Below, in pieces: positions 7,915-15,444 of a stretch of DNA of 64,000 bases. The DNA is from Armatimonadota bacterium. Lineage in GTDB: Bacteria; Armatimonadota; Fimbriimonadia; Fimbriimonadales; Fimbriimonadaceae. Where the stretch lies: contig JAFLBD010000002.1 in the NCBI GenBank assembly GCA_017303935.1, positions 620,001 to 684,000 on the forward strand, written 5' to 3'. Every line of letters starts with the position of its first letter. The stretch's first letter is position 1. The notes beneath the pieces are model-generated. The model was not told where the DNA came from. It worked only from the letters and a program-made list of their open reading frames with translations, and made no database searches. The position numbers were made by a program, and so were the translations under genes.

Positions 7915-8514
7915 TTGTTTCCTTTGCTTTTGGTCGTCTTGGCGGGCTGCGCTCCGTCGGCTCCCGAGCCTAAGTTTGTCCGTATGGGAGACTCTGCTCC
8001 AACGATGGGAGCGACCCCCATTGATCAGTTCTTGGTGGGGTCTTGGACGACGCGTGACTACATTGACCCTAGTTTCGCGCAACAACTCGGTGTTTCGTCC
8101 ATCGCGAATCAACAAGAAGAAGAGTCGACTTCTGGCCCGATCACCGAGGTCTATGAGTTTAAGGCCGGCGGGACTTTTGAGTTCCACTTTCTGGCCCAAC
8201 GCACGGATGTCGGAGGGACTTGGACGGTCAGCCAGAACACTGTAACGCTGAACTACACGACCTTGAACGGCAAGCCGATTGAAGAAGAAAAGGCCAGACT
8301 GCTCAAGGAGGCCGAAACCGGCCGCCAAGGGGCTGTTCGGAACGAACTGATCACGGACTTCTTGGTGTCGGCGCAGACGAAACTGGTGACCCTTGCTCCA
8401 GCGTCTGATCCCAAGCTCCTTATGTTTACAAGCAGCATGCCGAATCCGGCGGATGCGGGCGCCGGAGGCACTGTGTTGGCTGGCACCGCTCTCATGCGGC
8501 TCAAGAAAGAATAG
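7915..8514 (+). CDS. putative lipoprotein with no normal start codon
   Basis: The frame encodes a signal sequence with a lipobox, LFPLLLVVLAGC, then a Pro/Ala-rich linker and about 180 residues that I do not recognise. The mature part has a beta-rich stretch around ITEVYEFKAGGTFEFHF and GGTWTVSQNTVTLNYTTL, which looks like a lipocalin-like or DUF-type ligand-binding barrel, and an Ala/Gly-rich end. There is no ATG or GTG at the right place. Reading back from the lipobox gives ATA AAA ACC AAG TTG, so either TTG at 7915 starts a short signal peptide, or the original start was at 7903 and has become ATA. No clear ribosome site precedes either. It lies in a strip with other broken genes, so it may be dead. 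Confidence 0.5.
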   Translation: MFPLLLVVLAGCAPSAPEPKFVRMGDSAPTMGATPIDQFLVGSWTTRDYIDPSFAQQLGVSSIANQQEEESTSGPITEVYEFKAGGTFEFHFLAQRTDVGGTWTVSQNTVTLNYTTLNGKPIEEEKARLLKEAETGRQGAVRNELITDFLVSAQTKLVTLAPASDPKLLMFTSSMPNPADAGAGGTVLAGTALMRLKKE

Positions 8515-8756
8515 TTCGGTTGAAAACTCTATCATGAAAGCATGACTATCGTGGTGTTGGCGTCTCATCTGGGCTCTCGGTGGCACTGGGTGGCGACAGC
8601 GCGTTACCGTTGGGTTGCCTCATTCGGACGTTGCGCGAGGTGTGCTGGGCGTGGCTGGTTTTGGTGGGGATTTGGGGACGGGCGCGGACTCGTGCTCGAG
8701 GGCGCGGCGAGAAAAGTCCCCAGACTTTCCCCGAACGACTTTGTTAAGATAATGTT
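8515..8756. other. intergenic stretch with no supported gene
   Basis: GC-rich sequence between the putative lipoprotein and the next fragment. One frame on each strand is open, but the translations are dominated by Trp, Arg, Gly and Ala with no start context and look like noise. Confidence 0.5.
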
Positions 8757-8860
8757 ATAAAACTCTGCCTCGGACTTGGACTTCTGGTCATCGTTGCCGG
8801 CGCCCCTAACCCGAGTTCGGACGTCTTCATGCACCTCACGATGAGCGCGAAGTTCTGTGA
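8757..8860 (+). pseudogene. truncated secreted-protein start running into a tRNA copy
   Basis: The frame starting with ATA AAA CTC reads KLCLGLGLLVIVAGAPNPSS and then DVFMHLTMSAKF, a convincing signal peptide followed by a mature start. It is cut by the second tRNA-Val copy at 8861. As in the lipoprotein gene upstream, an ATA stands where ATG would be expected. The frame then passes nonsensically through the tRNA to a stop at 8922-8924. Most likely the 5' remnant of a gene destroyed by a rearrangement at the tRNA. Confidence 0.3.
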
Positions 8861-8935
8861 TGGTGGTCGATATAGGATTAGAACCTGCGACCCCTTCAGT
8901 GTGAACGAAGTGCTCTACCGCTGAGCTAACCGACC
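8861..8935 (-). tRNA. second tRNA-Val (CAC) copy, degenerate
   Basis: A direct repeat of the tRNA at 7231-7305 with four differences in 75 bases. It keeps the anticodon loop TTCACAC and an encoded CCA. The changes give a G-U pair in the acceptor stem, a G-U pair at the base of the anticodon stem, a C-A mismatch in the T stem (GCAGG against CCTAT) and loss of the conserved purine after TTC in the T loop. It is probably a decayed duplicate or a remnant attachment copy. Confidence 0.6.
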
Positions 8936-8985
8936 ACGGAGAATGAGAGGCTACCTCAGGCCGATTATGTGCGTAGAATAGGGGC

Positions 8986-9762
8986 ATGGGACATTGGTTG
9001 ATGGTGGCAAGTGCCGCACTTCTGTCGGGGCTCGCGCAGGCGGCAATTGTGGCAAAAGATGTGGACTACAAGGTCGCAGGAGAGACTTATCAAGGTTATG
9101 TGGCGTACGACTCGAGATTTACGGGCAAGCTGCCGGGAGTTTTGATCGTGCACCAATGGGGTGGATTGACCGATTACGAAAAGATGCGTGCACGGCAGCT
9201 TGCTGATCTCGGCTATGTCGCCTTTTGCGTGGATATCTACGGCAAAGGCATACGGCCCACCGATCCTGCCGAGCGCGGAGAATACGCCGGATTTTATAAG
9301 AACGATCGCGCGCTGTTTCGCCGGAATTTGATGGCTGGTCTCGACCAACTCAAGGCCCAGCCGAAGGTAGATCAAGGCAAATTGGGCGCGATTGGATATT
9401 GCTTCGGTGGAACTGGCGTGCTAGAACTCGCTCGTGCGGGGGCCAATGTGAAGGGAGTTGTGAGCTTCCATGGCGGGCTGGATAACCCGAATCCTCAAGA
9501 TGCGGCTCATATTCGAGCGGAAGTGATGGTGCTTCATGGCGCCGACGATCCGTTCGTGCCGAAGAAAGACGTCGAAGCCTTCAAGGCGGAAATGAAGGCC
9601 GCGAAGAAGAAGTTCACGTTCATCGAATATGCGGGCGCGGTGCACTCCTTCACCCAGAAGGAAGCCGGGAACGACAATTCAAAGGGCGCAGCCTATAACG
9701 AAGCGGCTGACAAAGCCAGCTTTATTCAGATGCGCGCATTCTTCGCTCGTCTGTTCAAATAA
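8986..9762 (+). CDS. secreted dienelactone hydrolase family protein
   Basis: A 258-residue alpha/beta hydrolase with an N-terminal signal peptide (WLMVASAALLSGLAQA, cleavage near residue 19). The family catalytic triad is present: nucleophile C139 in GAIGYCFGGTG, D187/D188 in HGADDPFVPKKD and H220 in AGAVHSFTQKEAGN. A conserved HQWGG motif (56-60) probably helps form the oxyanion hole. Dienelactone hydrolases open lactone rings, but many secreted relatives act on unknown esters, so only the fold and chemistry class are safe. The gene begins about 50 bases after the degenerate tRNA copy and its end overlaps the convergent cyclodeaminase-like gene by 8 bases. Confidence 0.88.
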   Translation: MGHWLMVASAALLSGLAQAAIVAKDVDYKVAGETYQGYVAYDSRFTGKLPGVLIVHQWGGLTDYEKMRARQLADLGYVAFCVDIYGKGIRPTDPAERGEYAGFYKNDRALFRRNLMAGLDQLKAQPKVDQGKLGAIGYCFGGTGVLELARAGANVKGVVSFHGGLDNPNPQDAAHIRAEVMVLHGADDPFVPKKDVEAFKAEMKAAKKKFTFIEYAGAVHSFTQKEAGNDNSKGAAYNEAADKASFIQMRAFFARLFK

Positions 9763-10810
9763 TCGTAGCCGGAACGGGTTCGATCATGCCGAAGAGGTCC
9801 TTCACATCGGACATTTTCGGCATGATTTCGAGTGTTTGACCCAGGTCAGGTTGTTGCCGGGCTAATCTCTCGATCATTCGGAGCGCGGAAAAGTCTTCAA
9901 GAGCGAATCCGACACTATCGAACAGCGTGATTTCGTCGGCGGAATTTCGTCCGGGAACTTCTCCATCCAAAATCCGCCAAAGCTCGGTCACCTCAAAATC
10001 GGCGGGCATCTGTTGTAGCTCGCCTTCGATCCGGCTCTGAGGTTCGAACTCGACAACGACCGTGGCGCGGTTCAAAATCGCTGCTTCTAGCTCGGTTTTC
10101 CCCGGGCAATCTCCACCAATTCCGTTGATGTGGACGCCAGGCTGAATCATGGAATCCGTCAAGATCGTGGCGTTGGTTTTGTCGGCGGTACAAGTCGTGA
10201 TGATGTCTGCGCCAGCCGCCGCTTCGGCGGCAGAATTGCAAACGGTCAGCTTCAGTTCGGGGTGGTGACCCATGTTGCGCATCAGCTTTGCAGTGGCTTC
10301 AGGGTCGACGTCGTAGAGCCGAAATTCGGAGACGCCGAGCATCTCGTGGAACGCGATCAATTGGAATTCGGATTGGGCGCCATTGCCGATCATTGCCATC
10401 ACGCGGGAATCTGGGCGGGCCAAAACGCTGGCCGCAAGTACTGAAGTCGCCGCGGTTCGGATAGCGGTCAGGATGGTCATCTCCGAGATCAACATCGGAT
10501 ATCCGGTGCTCATCTTGGCGAGCGCGCCGAACGCCATCACAGTGCTTAATCCCTGTTGCGGGTTCTTCGGATGGCCATTCACATACTTAAAGGAGAACAG
10601 CTCCGAGTTTGAAATCGGCATCAATTCGAGAACTCCCAAAGCGCAGTGGTTGGCAGTGCGGGGGGATTTTTCGAAGTCGTTCCAGTTCAAAAAGTCGGTG
10701 CGAAGATCTTCGACCAGCTGCCGAATCATGGAGCGCAAACCGACCCGCTGGACCAAAGCACTCATGGCTTGAACATCGATGTAGCGGGTGATTTGGGTTG
10801 AATTCGGCAT
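9755..10810 (-). CDS. ornithine cyclodeaminase / mu-crystallin family protein
   Basis: A 351-residue NAD(P)-binding protein of the ornithine cyclodeaminase superfamily. Signatures are KYVNGHPKNPQQGLSTVMAF, TAIRTAATSVLAA and the Rossmann glycine region MAMIGNGAQSEFQLIAF, followed by PGVHINGIGGDCPGKTELE. Members convert ornithine to proline with ammonia release, or act as alanine dehydrogenases or imine reductases; the substrate cannot be decided here. I start at ATG 10810, which gives the normal family N-terminus, rather than 20 codons upstream. The Rossmann motif is GNGAQ rather than the commoner GTGxQ. Confidence 0.87.
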   Translation of the reverse strand: MPNSTQITRYIDVQAMSALVQRVGLRSMIRQLVEDLRTDFLNWNDFEKSPRTANHCALGVLELMPISNSELFSFKYVNGHPKNPQQGLSTVMAFGALAKMSTGYPMLISEMTILTAIRTAATSVLAASVLARPDSRVMAMIGNGAQSEFQLIAFHEMLGVSEFRLYDVDPEATAKLMRNMGHHPELKLTVCNSAAEAAAGADIITTCTADKTNATILTDSMIQPGVHINGIGGDCPGKTELEAAILNRATVVVEFEPQSRIEGELQQMPADFEVTELWRILDGEVPGRNSADEITLFDSVGFALEDFSALRMIERLARQQPDLGQTLEIMPKMSDVKDLFGMIEPVPATII

Positions 10811-10909
10811 AGCTCTATTATGGAATTTGGAAACCCATTTACGGAACCCCTCGGTGCTAAATCCCAGCATTCTTCTACAGGGTCAGATACACTGAGGGAG
10901 TTCTAAACC

Positions 10910-11311
10910 ATGACTATTGAAGCCCTCATTCGAGCCTATTTTGATGCCTTTAATCGCCACGACTTGGACGCCACACTCGCCCTGATGACGGAGGATGTTG
11001 TCCACGAAATCAATCAAGGTGGCGCGGAAGTTGGCAAGGATGCGTTTCAGAAATTCAAGCAGACGATGGACGTGCACTATCTAGAACAGATCACCGATCT
11101 AGAAGTGATGGTGAGCCAGAATCGCGGATGCGCCGAATTCACCTGCAGCGGTGAATATCTCAAGAAAGATGGCAACTTTCCAGAGGCGCACGGACAAAAG
11201 TACTCCATCCGCGCGGCCGCAATTTTTGAGGCGAAAGACGGCAAAATCTGCCGGGTGACATCGTATTACAACGTCCCGGAATGGGTGCGCCAGGTTACGC
11301 TGCCAGCTTAA
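10910..11311 (+). CDS. SnoaL-like / nuclear transport factor 2 fold protein
   Basis: A 133-residue small protein with the SnoaL/NTF2-like pattern: MTIEALIRAYFDAFNRHD (helix), LALMTEDVVHEI, a GKDAFQKF helix, then strands CAEFTCSGEYL and YSIRAAAIFEAKDGKICRVTSYYN. This cone-shaped fold serves polyketide cyclases, ketosteroid isomerases and many uncharacterised proteins; the ligand is unknown. It stands alone, and its stop overlaps the convergent asparagine synthetase gene by 17 bases. Confidence 0.8.
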   Translation: MTIEALIRAYFDAFNRHDLDATLALMTEDVVHEINQGGAEVGKDAFQKFKQTMDVHYLEQITDLEVMVSQNRGCAEFTCSGEYLKKDGNFPEAHGQKYSIRAAAIFEAKDGKICRVTSYYNVPEWVRQVTLPA

Positions 11312-13247
11312 TGGATTCTGCGGCGACGCTGGATTGTTGTTGCAGCCATGCCTGTAGCATGATGATCGGCCACACCTGAAGCTGAGCATTTCGCCTGCCA
11401 GCATGATGATCTTCCCACACCTTTCGGACTGGTTTTGGATCGAAGATGCCAGTTGATTCGAGGTTATGAACGCAGAGCAACTCTTCGACCCATGGCCGTA
11501 GCGGGCCACGAAGCCAGTCATCCAGAGGCGGACTGAATCCCCATTTGGGCTGGTTCATCAGCTCGTCCGGTACGTATTGGGAAACGAGTTTGCGCAACAC
11601 TCGCTTGCCGGTCATTCCCTGAATCTTGTGTTCAAAAGGCATTTGCCAGGCGAACTGAAGCACCCGATAGTCGAGGAGCGGGTCGCGGACTTCGAGACCG
11701 TTTCGCATGCTGGCTCGATCGACTTTAGTGAGCATCTGATCCGGCAGTTGGAGCTTTGTCGTCAGATACATTAGCCGTTCCGTTGGGTCCATGCCGCTGT
11801 TCATCAGTGCTGGATCGTCGAATTCGGAATGTGATTGCGTTTCGGAACAGAGAATTGATTCGGGATGAAGCCAACGGCTCACGAGCGACGCATGAGATTC
11901 AAGTTCGCCGCGCTTTCGCATCATCGCGCCAAGCTTGTGGAGCTTATTCCCCAAGTCGCGAGGTAATCCGGGCACTGCTTGGCCGAACTTGTTCATCGCT
12001 TGTGGGTTGAGCGCACCAAAGGCTGAACCTGCGAGCGACCGAACTGGATATGGCAGGTTACGCGCCAGATTCCAGAATTTTCGGCTGGCGTAATAGATCG
12101 GATATCCGCCAAACAGTTCATCACCACCGTCGCCAGACAACGCGACCGTGATTTTCTGCTTTGCAAACTTTGAAACGAGGTATGTCGGGATTTGGGAAGG
12201 ATCAGCAAACGGTTCGTCGTAGACTGTCGCCATCGTCGGAATCAGGTCGAGTGCTTGGTTTGCGGTAACAATGTGCTCGTGATGGTCGGTTCCTAGGTGC
12301 TCTGCAATGCGGCGAGCGGCGGCAGCCTCGCTGAACCCCTCGACGTCGAAGCCCATCGTAAACGTACTCACCGGAGTGGTCGACACCTGCGACATGATCG
12401 CGGTCACTGCAGTCGAGTCGATCCCCGCGCTAAGAAAACTGCCAATTGGCACATCGGAAATCATCCGCCGCGAAACCGAATCGCGCAGGAGCTGATCAAG
12501 TTCACTCACGGACTGATGAAAGGTCATGGGGACTTGTCTCTGCGAGATGACATCGTCCAAAGACCAGTACGGCACAGGTTGCTGATCCGATATTCCAGGA
12601 CCGAATCGCACTGTCGTGCCGGCAGGAAGTTTGTAGACTCCCTTGCAAATTGTGTGTGGAGCTGGAACGTGCAAGAATCGGAGATAGTTGGCAACAGAGT
12701 TGAGGTCTAGTTCTGGCTCGATTAGACCGGATGCGGTGATGGCACTGAGCTCGCTCGCAAAGACCACCCCACCATTTGGAAGCGGTGCGTAGATGAGGGG
12801 TTTGACGCCCACCCGGTCGCGGACCAAGGTCAGGGATTGATCTTCATGATCCCAAACGGCGAAGGCAAACATTCCGTTCAGCTTTTGGACGGCGGCATCA
12901 ACACCGATTTCGGCGATCAGCTCCAGGAGCACTTCAGTATCCGAAGACGACCTAAGTTGCTCTAGCCTAGGGCCGAGATAGACCTTTAGGTCTTGAAAAT
13001 TGTAAATCTCACCGTTGAACGTGATCGAAAAGCGTCCGCAGGAAGAGGTCATTGGCTGGCTTGCGACATCTCTGAGGTCGATGATTGAGAGCCTCTGGTG
13101 GCAGAAACCCAGGTTGTGGTGCTCCCATTGCTGAATGCCAGATCCATCGGGCCCGCGGTGCTCGGTGGCCTTGTTCATTCGGGCAAGCGCATTGCCTAGC
13201 TCTCGCCGATCCAACCTGAAATCTAGAATTCCGCCAATTCCGCACAT
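11295..13247 (-). CDS. asnB: asparagine synthetase (glutamine-hydrolysing)
   Basis: A 650-residue two-domain amidotransferase. Starting at ATG 13247 gives MCGIGGILDF, with Cys2 as the glutaminase nucleophile of the N-terminal Ntn domain (about 1-210), which also shows HQRLSIIDL and FNGEIYNF. The C-terminal ATP-pyrophosphatase domain has SFLSAGIDST (the SGGxDS-type P-loop with Ala at the second position) and VALSGDGGDELFGGYP. It makes asparagine from aspartate, glutamine and ATP, or amidates a related acid in a biosynthetic cluster. No cluster partner is adjacent, so the housekeeping role is favoured. An upstream in-frame ATG at 13271 would add eight residues before the catalytic Cys and is excluded, because the Cys must become N-terminal. 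Confidence 0.94.
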   Translation of the reverse strand: MCGIGGILDFRLDRRELGNALARMNKATEHRGPDGSGIQQWEHHNLGFCHQRLSIIDLRDVASQPMTSSCGRFSITFNGEIYNFQDLKVYLGPRLEQLRSSSDTEVLLELIAEIGVDAAVQKLNGMFAFAVWDHEDQSLTLVRDRVGVKPLIYAPLPNGGVVFASELSAITASGLIEPELDLNSVANYLRFLHVPAPHTICKGVYKLPAGTTVRFGPGISDQQPVPYWSLDDVISQRQVPMTFHQSVSELDQLLRDSVSRRMISDVPIGSFLSAGIDSTAVTAIMSQVSTTPVSTFTMGFDVEGFSEAAAARRIAEHLGTDHHEHIVTANQALDLIPTMATVYDEPFADPSQIPTYLVSKFAKQKITVALSGDGGDELFGGYPIYYASRKFWNLARNLPYPVRSLAGSAFGALNPQAMNKFGQAVPGLPRDLGNKLHKLGAMMRKRGELESHASLVSRWLHPESILCSETQSHSEFDDPALMNSGMDPTERLMYLTTKLQLPDQMLTKVDRASMRNGLEVRDPLLDYRVLQFAWQMPFEHKIQGMTGKRVLRKLVSQYVPDELMNQPKWGFSPPLDDWLRGPLRPWVEELLCVHNLESTGIFDPKPVRKVWEDHHAGRRNAQLQVWPIIMLQAWLQQQSSVAAESIKLAA

Positions 13248-13370
13248 ATCTCTTTCGCCAACAGGTCGCAATAGGTGACCGCTATGTCAAATCTCGGGAA
13301 TTTGTTAGGTTTTCATTAGAGGAAACCTTACAGACACTCTGAGGTTTTTGGCAGTGATAAACTCAAGGTG

Positions 13371-13841
13371 ATGAAAGTTCAAGAATTTCTTGCACAAGGG
13401 ACCGAGAAGTCGGCGAGTGAGCTGATCCGACAAGCAGGACGATTGCCAGCAGACAAGTTGACTTGGCAACCCGCCGACACGGCACGCAACGCGTTGGATC
13501 AGGTTGCAGAGTGCGCGGTGATCGGCAGGTTCATTCCAAACATTTTGGAAACACGCGAAACTCCGAAGTTCGACGAGGAAAGCATGGCGCGGTTCAAGGC
13601 TGCGAAGGAAGAGCTGGACACCTTGGAGAAGGCGAGCGAAGCTCTGCAAGCCTCAACTGCGTTGACAGCGGCGGCCATTCGAGCGATGCCCGATGAAGCT
13701 CTCGAAGAAACCATGCAATTTTTTGGTCCTGAGCCGTGGACTATCTTGCAGATCATGGGGATGCACAAGTGGAATATGGATTACCACTGCGGCCAGATTT
13801 GCTATATCCAAACGCTGCTCGGCGACAAAGATATGTTCTGA
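13371..13841 (+). CDS. DinB family protein
   Basis: A 156-residue four-helix-bundle protein of the DinB/YfiT-like group: KVQEFLAQGTEKSASELIRQ in helix 1, LTWQPADTARNALDQVAECA in helix 2 and MHKWNMDYHCGQICYIQTLLG near the end. Family members bind a metal through three histidines and often act as thiol-dependent transferases; here H of GMHKW and H of DYHCGQ are candidates, and the first histidine of the usual triad is not obvious. The function is unknown. ATG at 13371 is preferred to the GTG one codon earlier. A strong bidirectional terminator follows immediately. Confidence 0.82.
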   Translation: MKVQEFLAQGTEKSASELIRQAGRLPADKLTWQPADTARNALDQVAECAVIGRFIPNILETRETPKFDEESMARFKAAKEELDTLEKASEALQASTALTAAAIRAMPDEALEETMQFFGPEPWTILQIMGMHKWNMDYHCGQICYIQTLLGDKDMF

Positions 13842-13848
13842 TAAACGC

Positions 13849-13881
13849 AAAACGGCCAGGCGGATGCCTGGCCGTTTTTTT
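13849..13881. terminator. bidirectional intrinsic terminator
   Basis: A GC-rich stem AACGGCCAGGC / GCCTGGCCGTT with a four-base loop (13851-13876) is followed by T7 on the plus strand and preceded by AAAA, which gives a T-run on the minus strand. It sits between the convergent DinB-like and aldehyde dehydrogenase genes and serves both. Confidence 0.9.
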
Positions 13882-13892
13882 GTGTCTGACGA

Positions 13893-15419
13893 TTAGTCCA
13901 AGTCGAACTTGATTCCTTGGGCGAGGGCTGGCTTTTCTCGACCAAAAAAGGTCGTGCTGGTTTGCCGTCGCATGTAAGCGCGCCAGCTATCTGAACCGGA
14001 TTCTCGTCCACCTCCGGTTTCCTTCTCGCCACCGAATGCGCCGCCAATCTCTGCGCCGCTGGTGCCAATGTTCACGTTCGCGATTCCGCAATCGCTGTGG
14101 CGCTTGAAATACTCTGCGTCCCGGACGTCAGTTGTCATGATCGTGGAACTGAGGCCTTGCGGAACCTCATTGTGAACCTGCATCGCTTCTTCCAGCGTGT
14201 CGTAAGGGAACAGATATGTGATCGGCGCGAACGTCTCTTCAAAGATTGTTTCCGATTGTTTTGGTAGCAAAACCAGCGCTGGATGCACGTAGTATCCGCC
14301 AGGATATTCGCTGTCCAATACTCGGTGACCGCCCACGATCTCGGTGGCTTCTGCTTTTACTCGGCCGAGCGCAGATTGCATCATGTCGAATGCCGCGCCG
14401 TCAATGAGCGGGCCGACCAACGTGCCGGCATTCAACGGATTACCGATTTTAGTCTCTCCAATCTGCAAGTAAGCTTTCTTGAGCGTGGCAAAAACTTTGT
14501 CCACGAGCGAGCGGTGGCAAATCACGCGCCGGGTGGTCGTGCAGCGTTGTCCCGCTGTGCCGACCGAACCGAACAGGATGCTTGGAATCGCAACGTCCAA
14601 ATCGGCTGAAGGCGTGATGATCATGGCGTTGTTGCCGCCGAGTTCGAGAAGTGATCGACCAAATCTGGCCGCAACTTTTGGTCCGACCGTTCTGCCCATA
14701 CGAGTAGAACCGGTCGCGCTGATCAAAGGAACCTTGGTGCTCTCGACGAGCGCGTTGCCTTGTTCGACCGCGCCAAGAATCACCTGACTCAATCCCTTCG
14801 GAGCGTCGGCAAAATCAGCCAGAACTTCATCGAGAATCGCTTGCGATGCGAGTGCTGTCAGCGGGGTCTTCTCGCTCGGCTTCCAGAGGCACGAATCGCC
14901 GCAAACGAGTGCCAAGCATGCGTTCCAAGCCCAAACAGCGACAGGGAAATTGAATGCAGAAATGATGCCGACCGGACCGAGAGGCAGCCAGTTTTCTTGC
15001 ATCACGTGGTCCTTTCGTTCACTGGCGATTGTGAGGCCGTAGAGTTGGCGACTGAGCCCAACGGCGTAGTCGCAAATGTCGATCATCTCCTGGACTTCGC
15101 CGCGGCCTTCTTCGAGGATCTTGCCGCACTCCAATGTGACGAGCATGGCGAGGTCTTCCTTCTTCTCGCGGAGCTTTTCGCCGAAGAGCCGCACCAGTTC
15201 ACCGCGCCGTGGTCCTGGAATCACGCGCCATTCGTTAAACGCCTTGACGGAGAGATCAATCTTCGCATTGACCTGATCGACAGTATCAAATTTTAGGTTG
15301 GCGATGGTTGAGCCATCCACGGGTGTGGTCACCACGAGATCGGTTCCTTCAAAGCTGGCGAGGTTTGGAATCAGCCGTGAAATGATCTCTGCGTGGGTGG
15401 AAAGGAGTTGTGGACTCAT
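13893..15419 (-). CDS. ALDH7-type aldehyde dehydrogenase (aminoadipate-semialdehyde type)
   Basis: A 508-residue NAD(P)-dependent aldehyde dehydrogenase. The catalytic Cys is C293 in GTAGQRCTTTRR and the general base is E259 in SLLELGGNNAMI; the cofactor region has WKPSEKTPLTA. The segment GLTIASERKDHVMQENWLPL, then AFNFPVAVWAWN, is characteristic of the ALDH7 group, which oxidises L-2-aminoadipate 6-semialdehyde (piperideine-6-carboxylate) in lysine breakdown and can also act on betaine aldehyde. No other lysine catabolic gene is adjacent, so the pathway is inferred from the family only. Length is normal and the gene ends just before the shared terminator. Confidence 0.9.
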   Translation of the reverse strand: MSPQLLSTHAEIISRLIPNLASFEGTDLVVTTPVDGSTIANLKFDTVDQVNAKIDLSVKAFNEWRVIPGPRRGELVRLFGEKLREKKEDLAMLVTLECGKILEEGRGEVQEMIDICDYAVGLSRQLYGLTIASERKDHVMQENWLPLGPVGIISAFNFPVAVWAWNACLALVCGDSCLWKPSEKTPLTALASQAILDEVLADFADAPKGLSQVILGAVEQGNALVESTKVPLISATGSTRMGRTVGPKVAARFGRSLLELGGNNAMIITPSADLDVAIPSILFGSVGTAGQRCTTTRRVICHRSLVDKVFATLKKAYLQIGETKIGNPLNAGTLVGPLIDGAAFDMMQSALGRVKAEATEIVGGHRVLDSEYPGGYYVHPALVLLPKQSETIFEETFAPITYLFPYDTLEEAMQVHNEVPQGLSSTIMTTDVRDAEYFKRHSDCGIANVNIGTSGAEIGGAFGGEKETGGGRESGSDSWRAYMRRQTSTTFFGREKPALAQGIKFDLD

Positions 15420-15444
15420 GCTTGATTTGTACCTGGTTTTGAAC

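Noticed and set aside
7810-8586. A 258-codon minus-strand open frame over the lipoprotein
   Set aside because: Arg/His/Gln-rich, no motif; the plus strand has a lipobox protein there.
8542-8760. A 72-codon plus-strand open frame after the lipoprotein
   Set aside because: Trp/Arg/Gly-rich translation with no start context or family.
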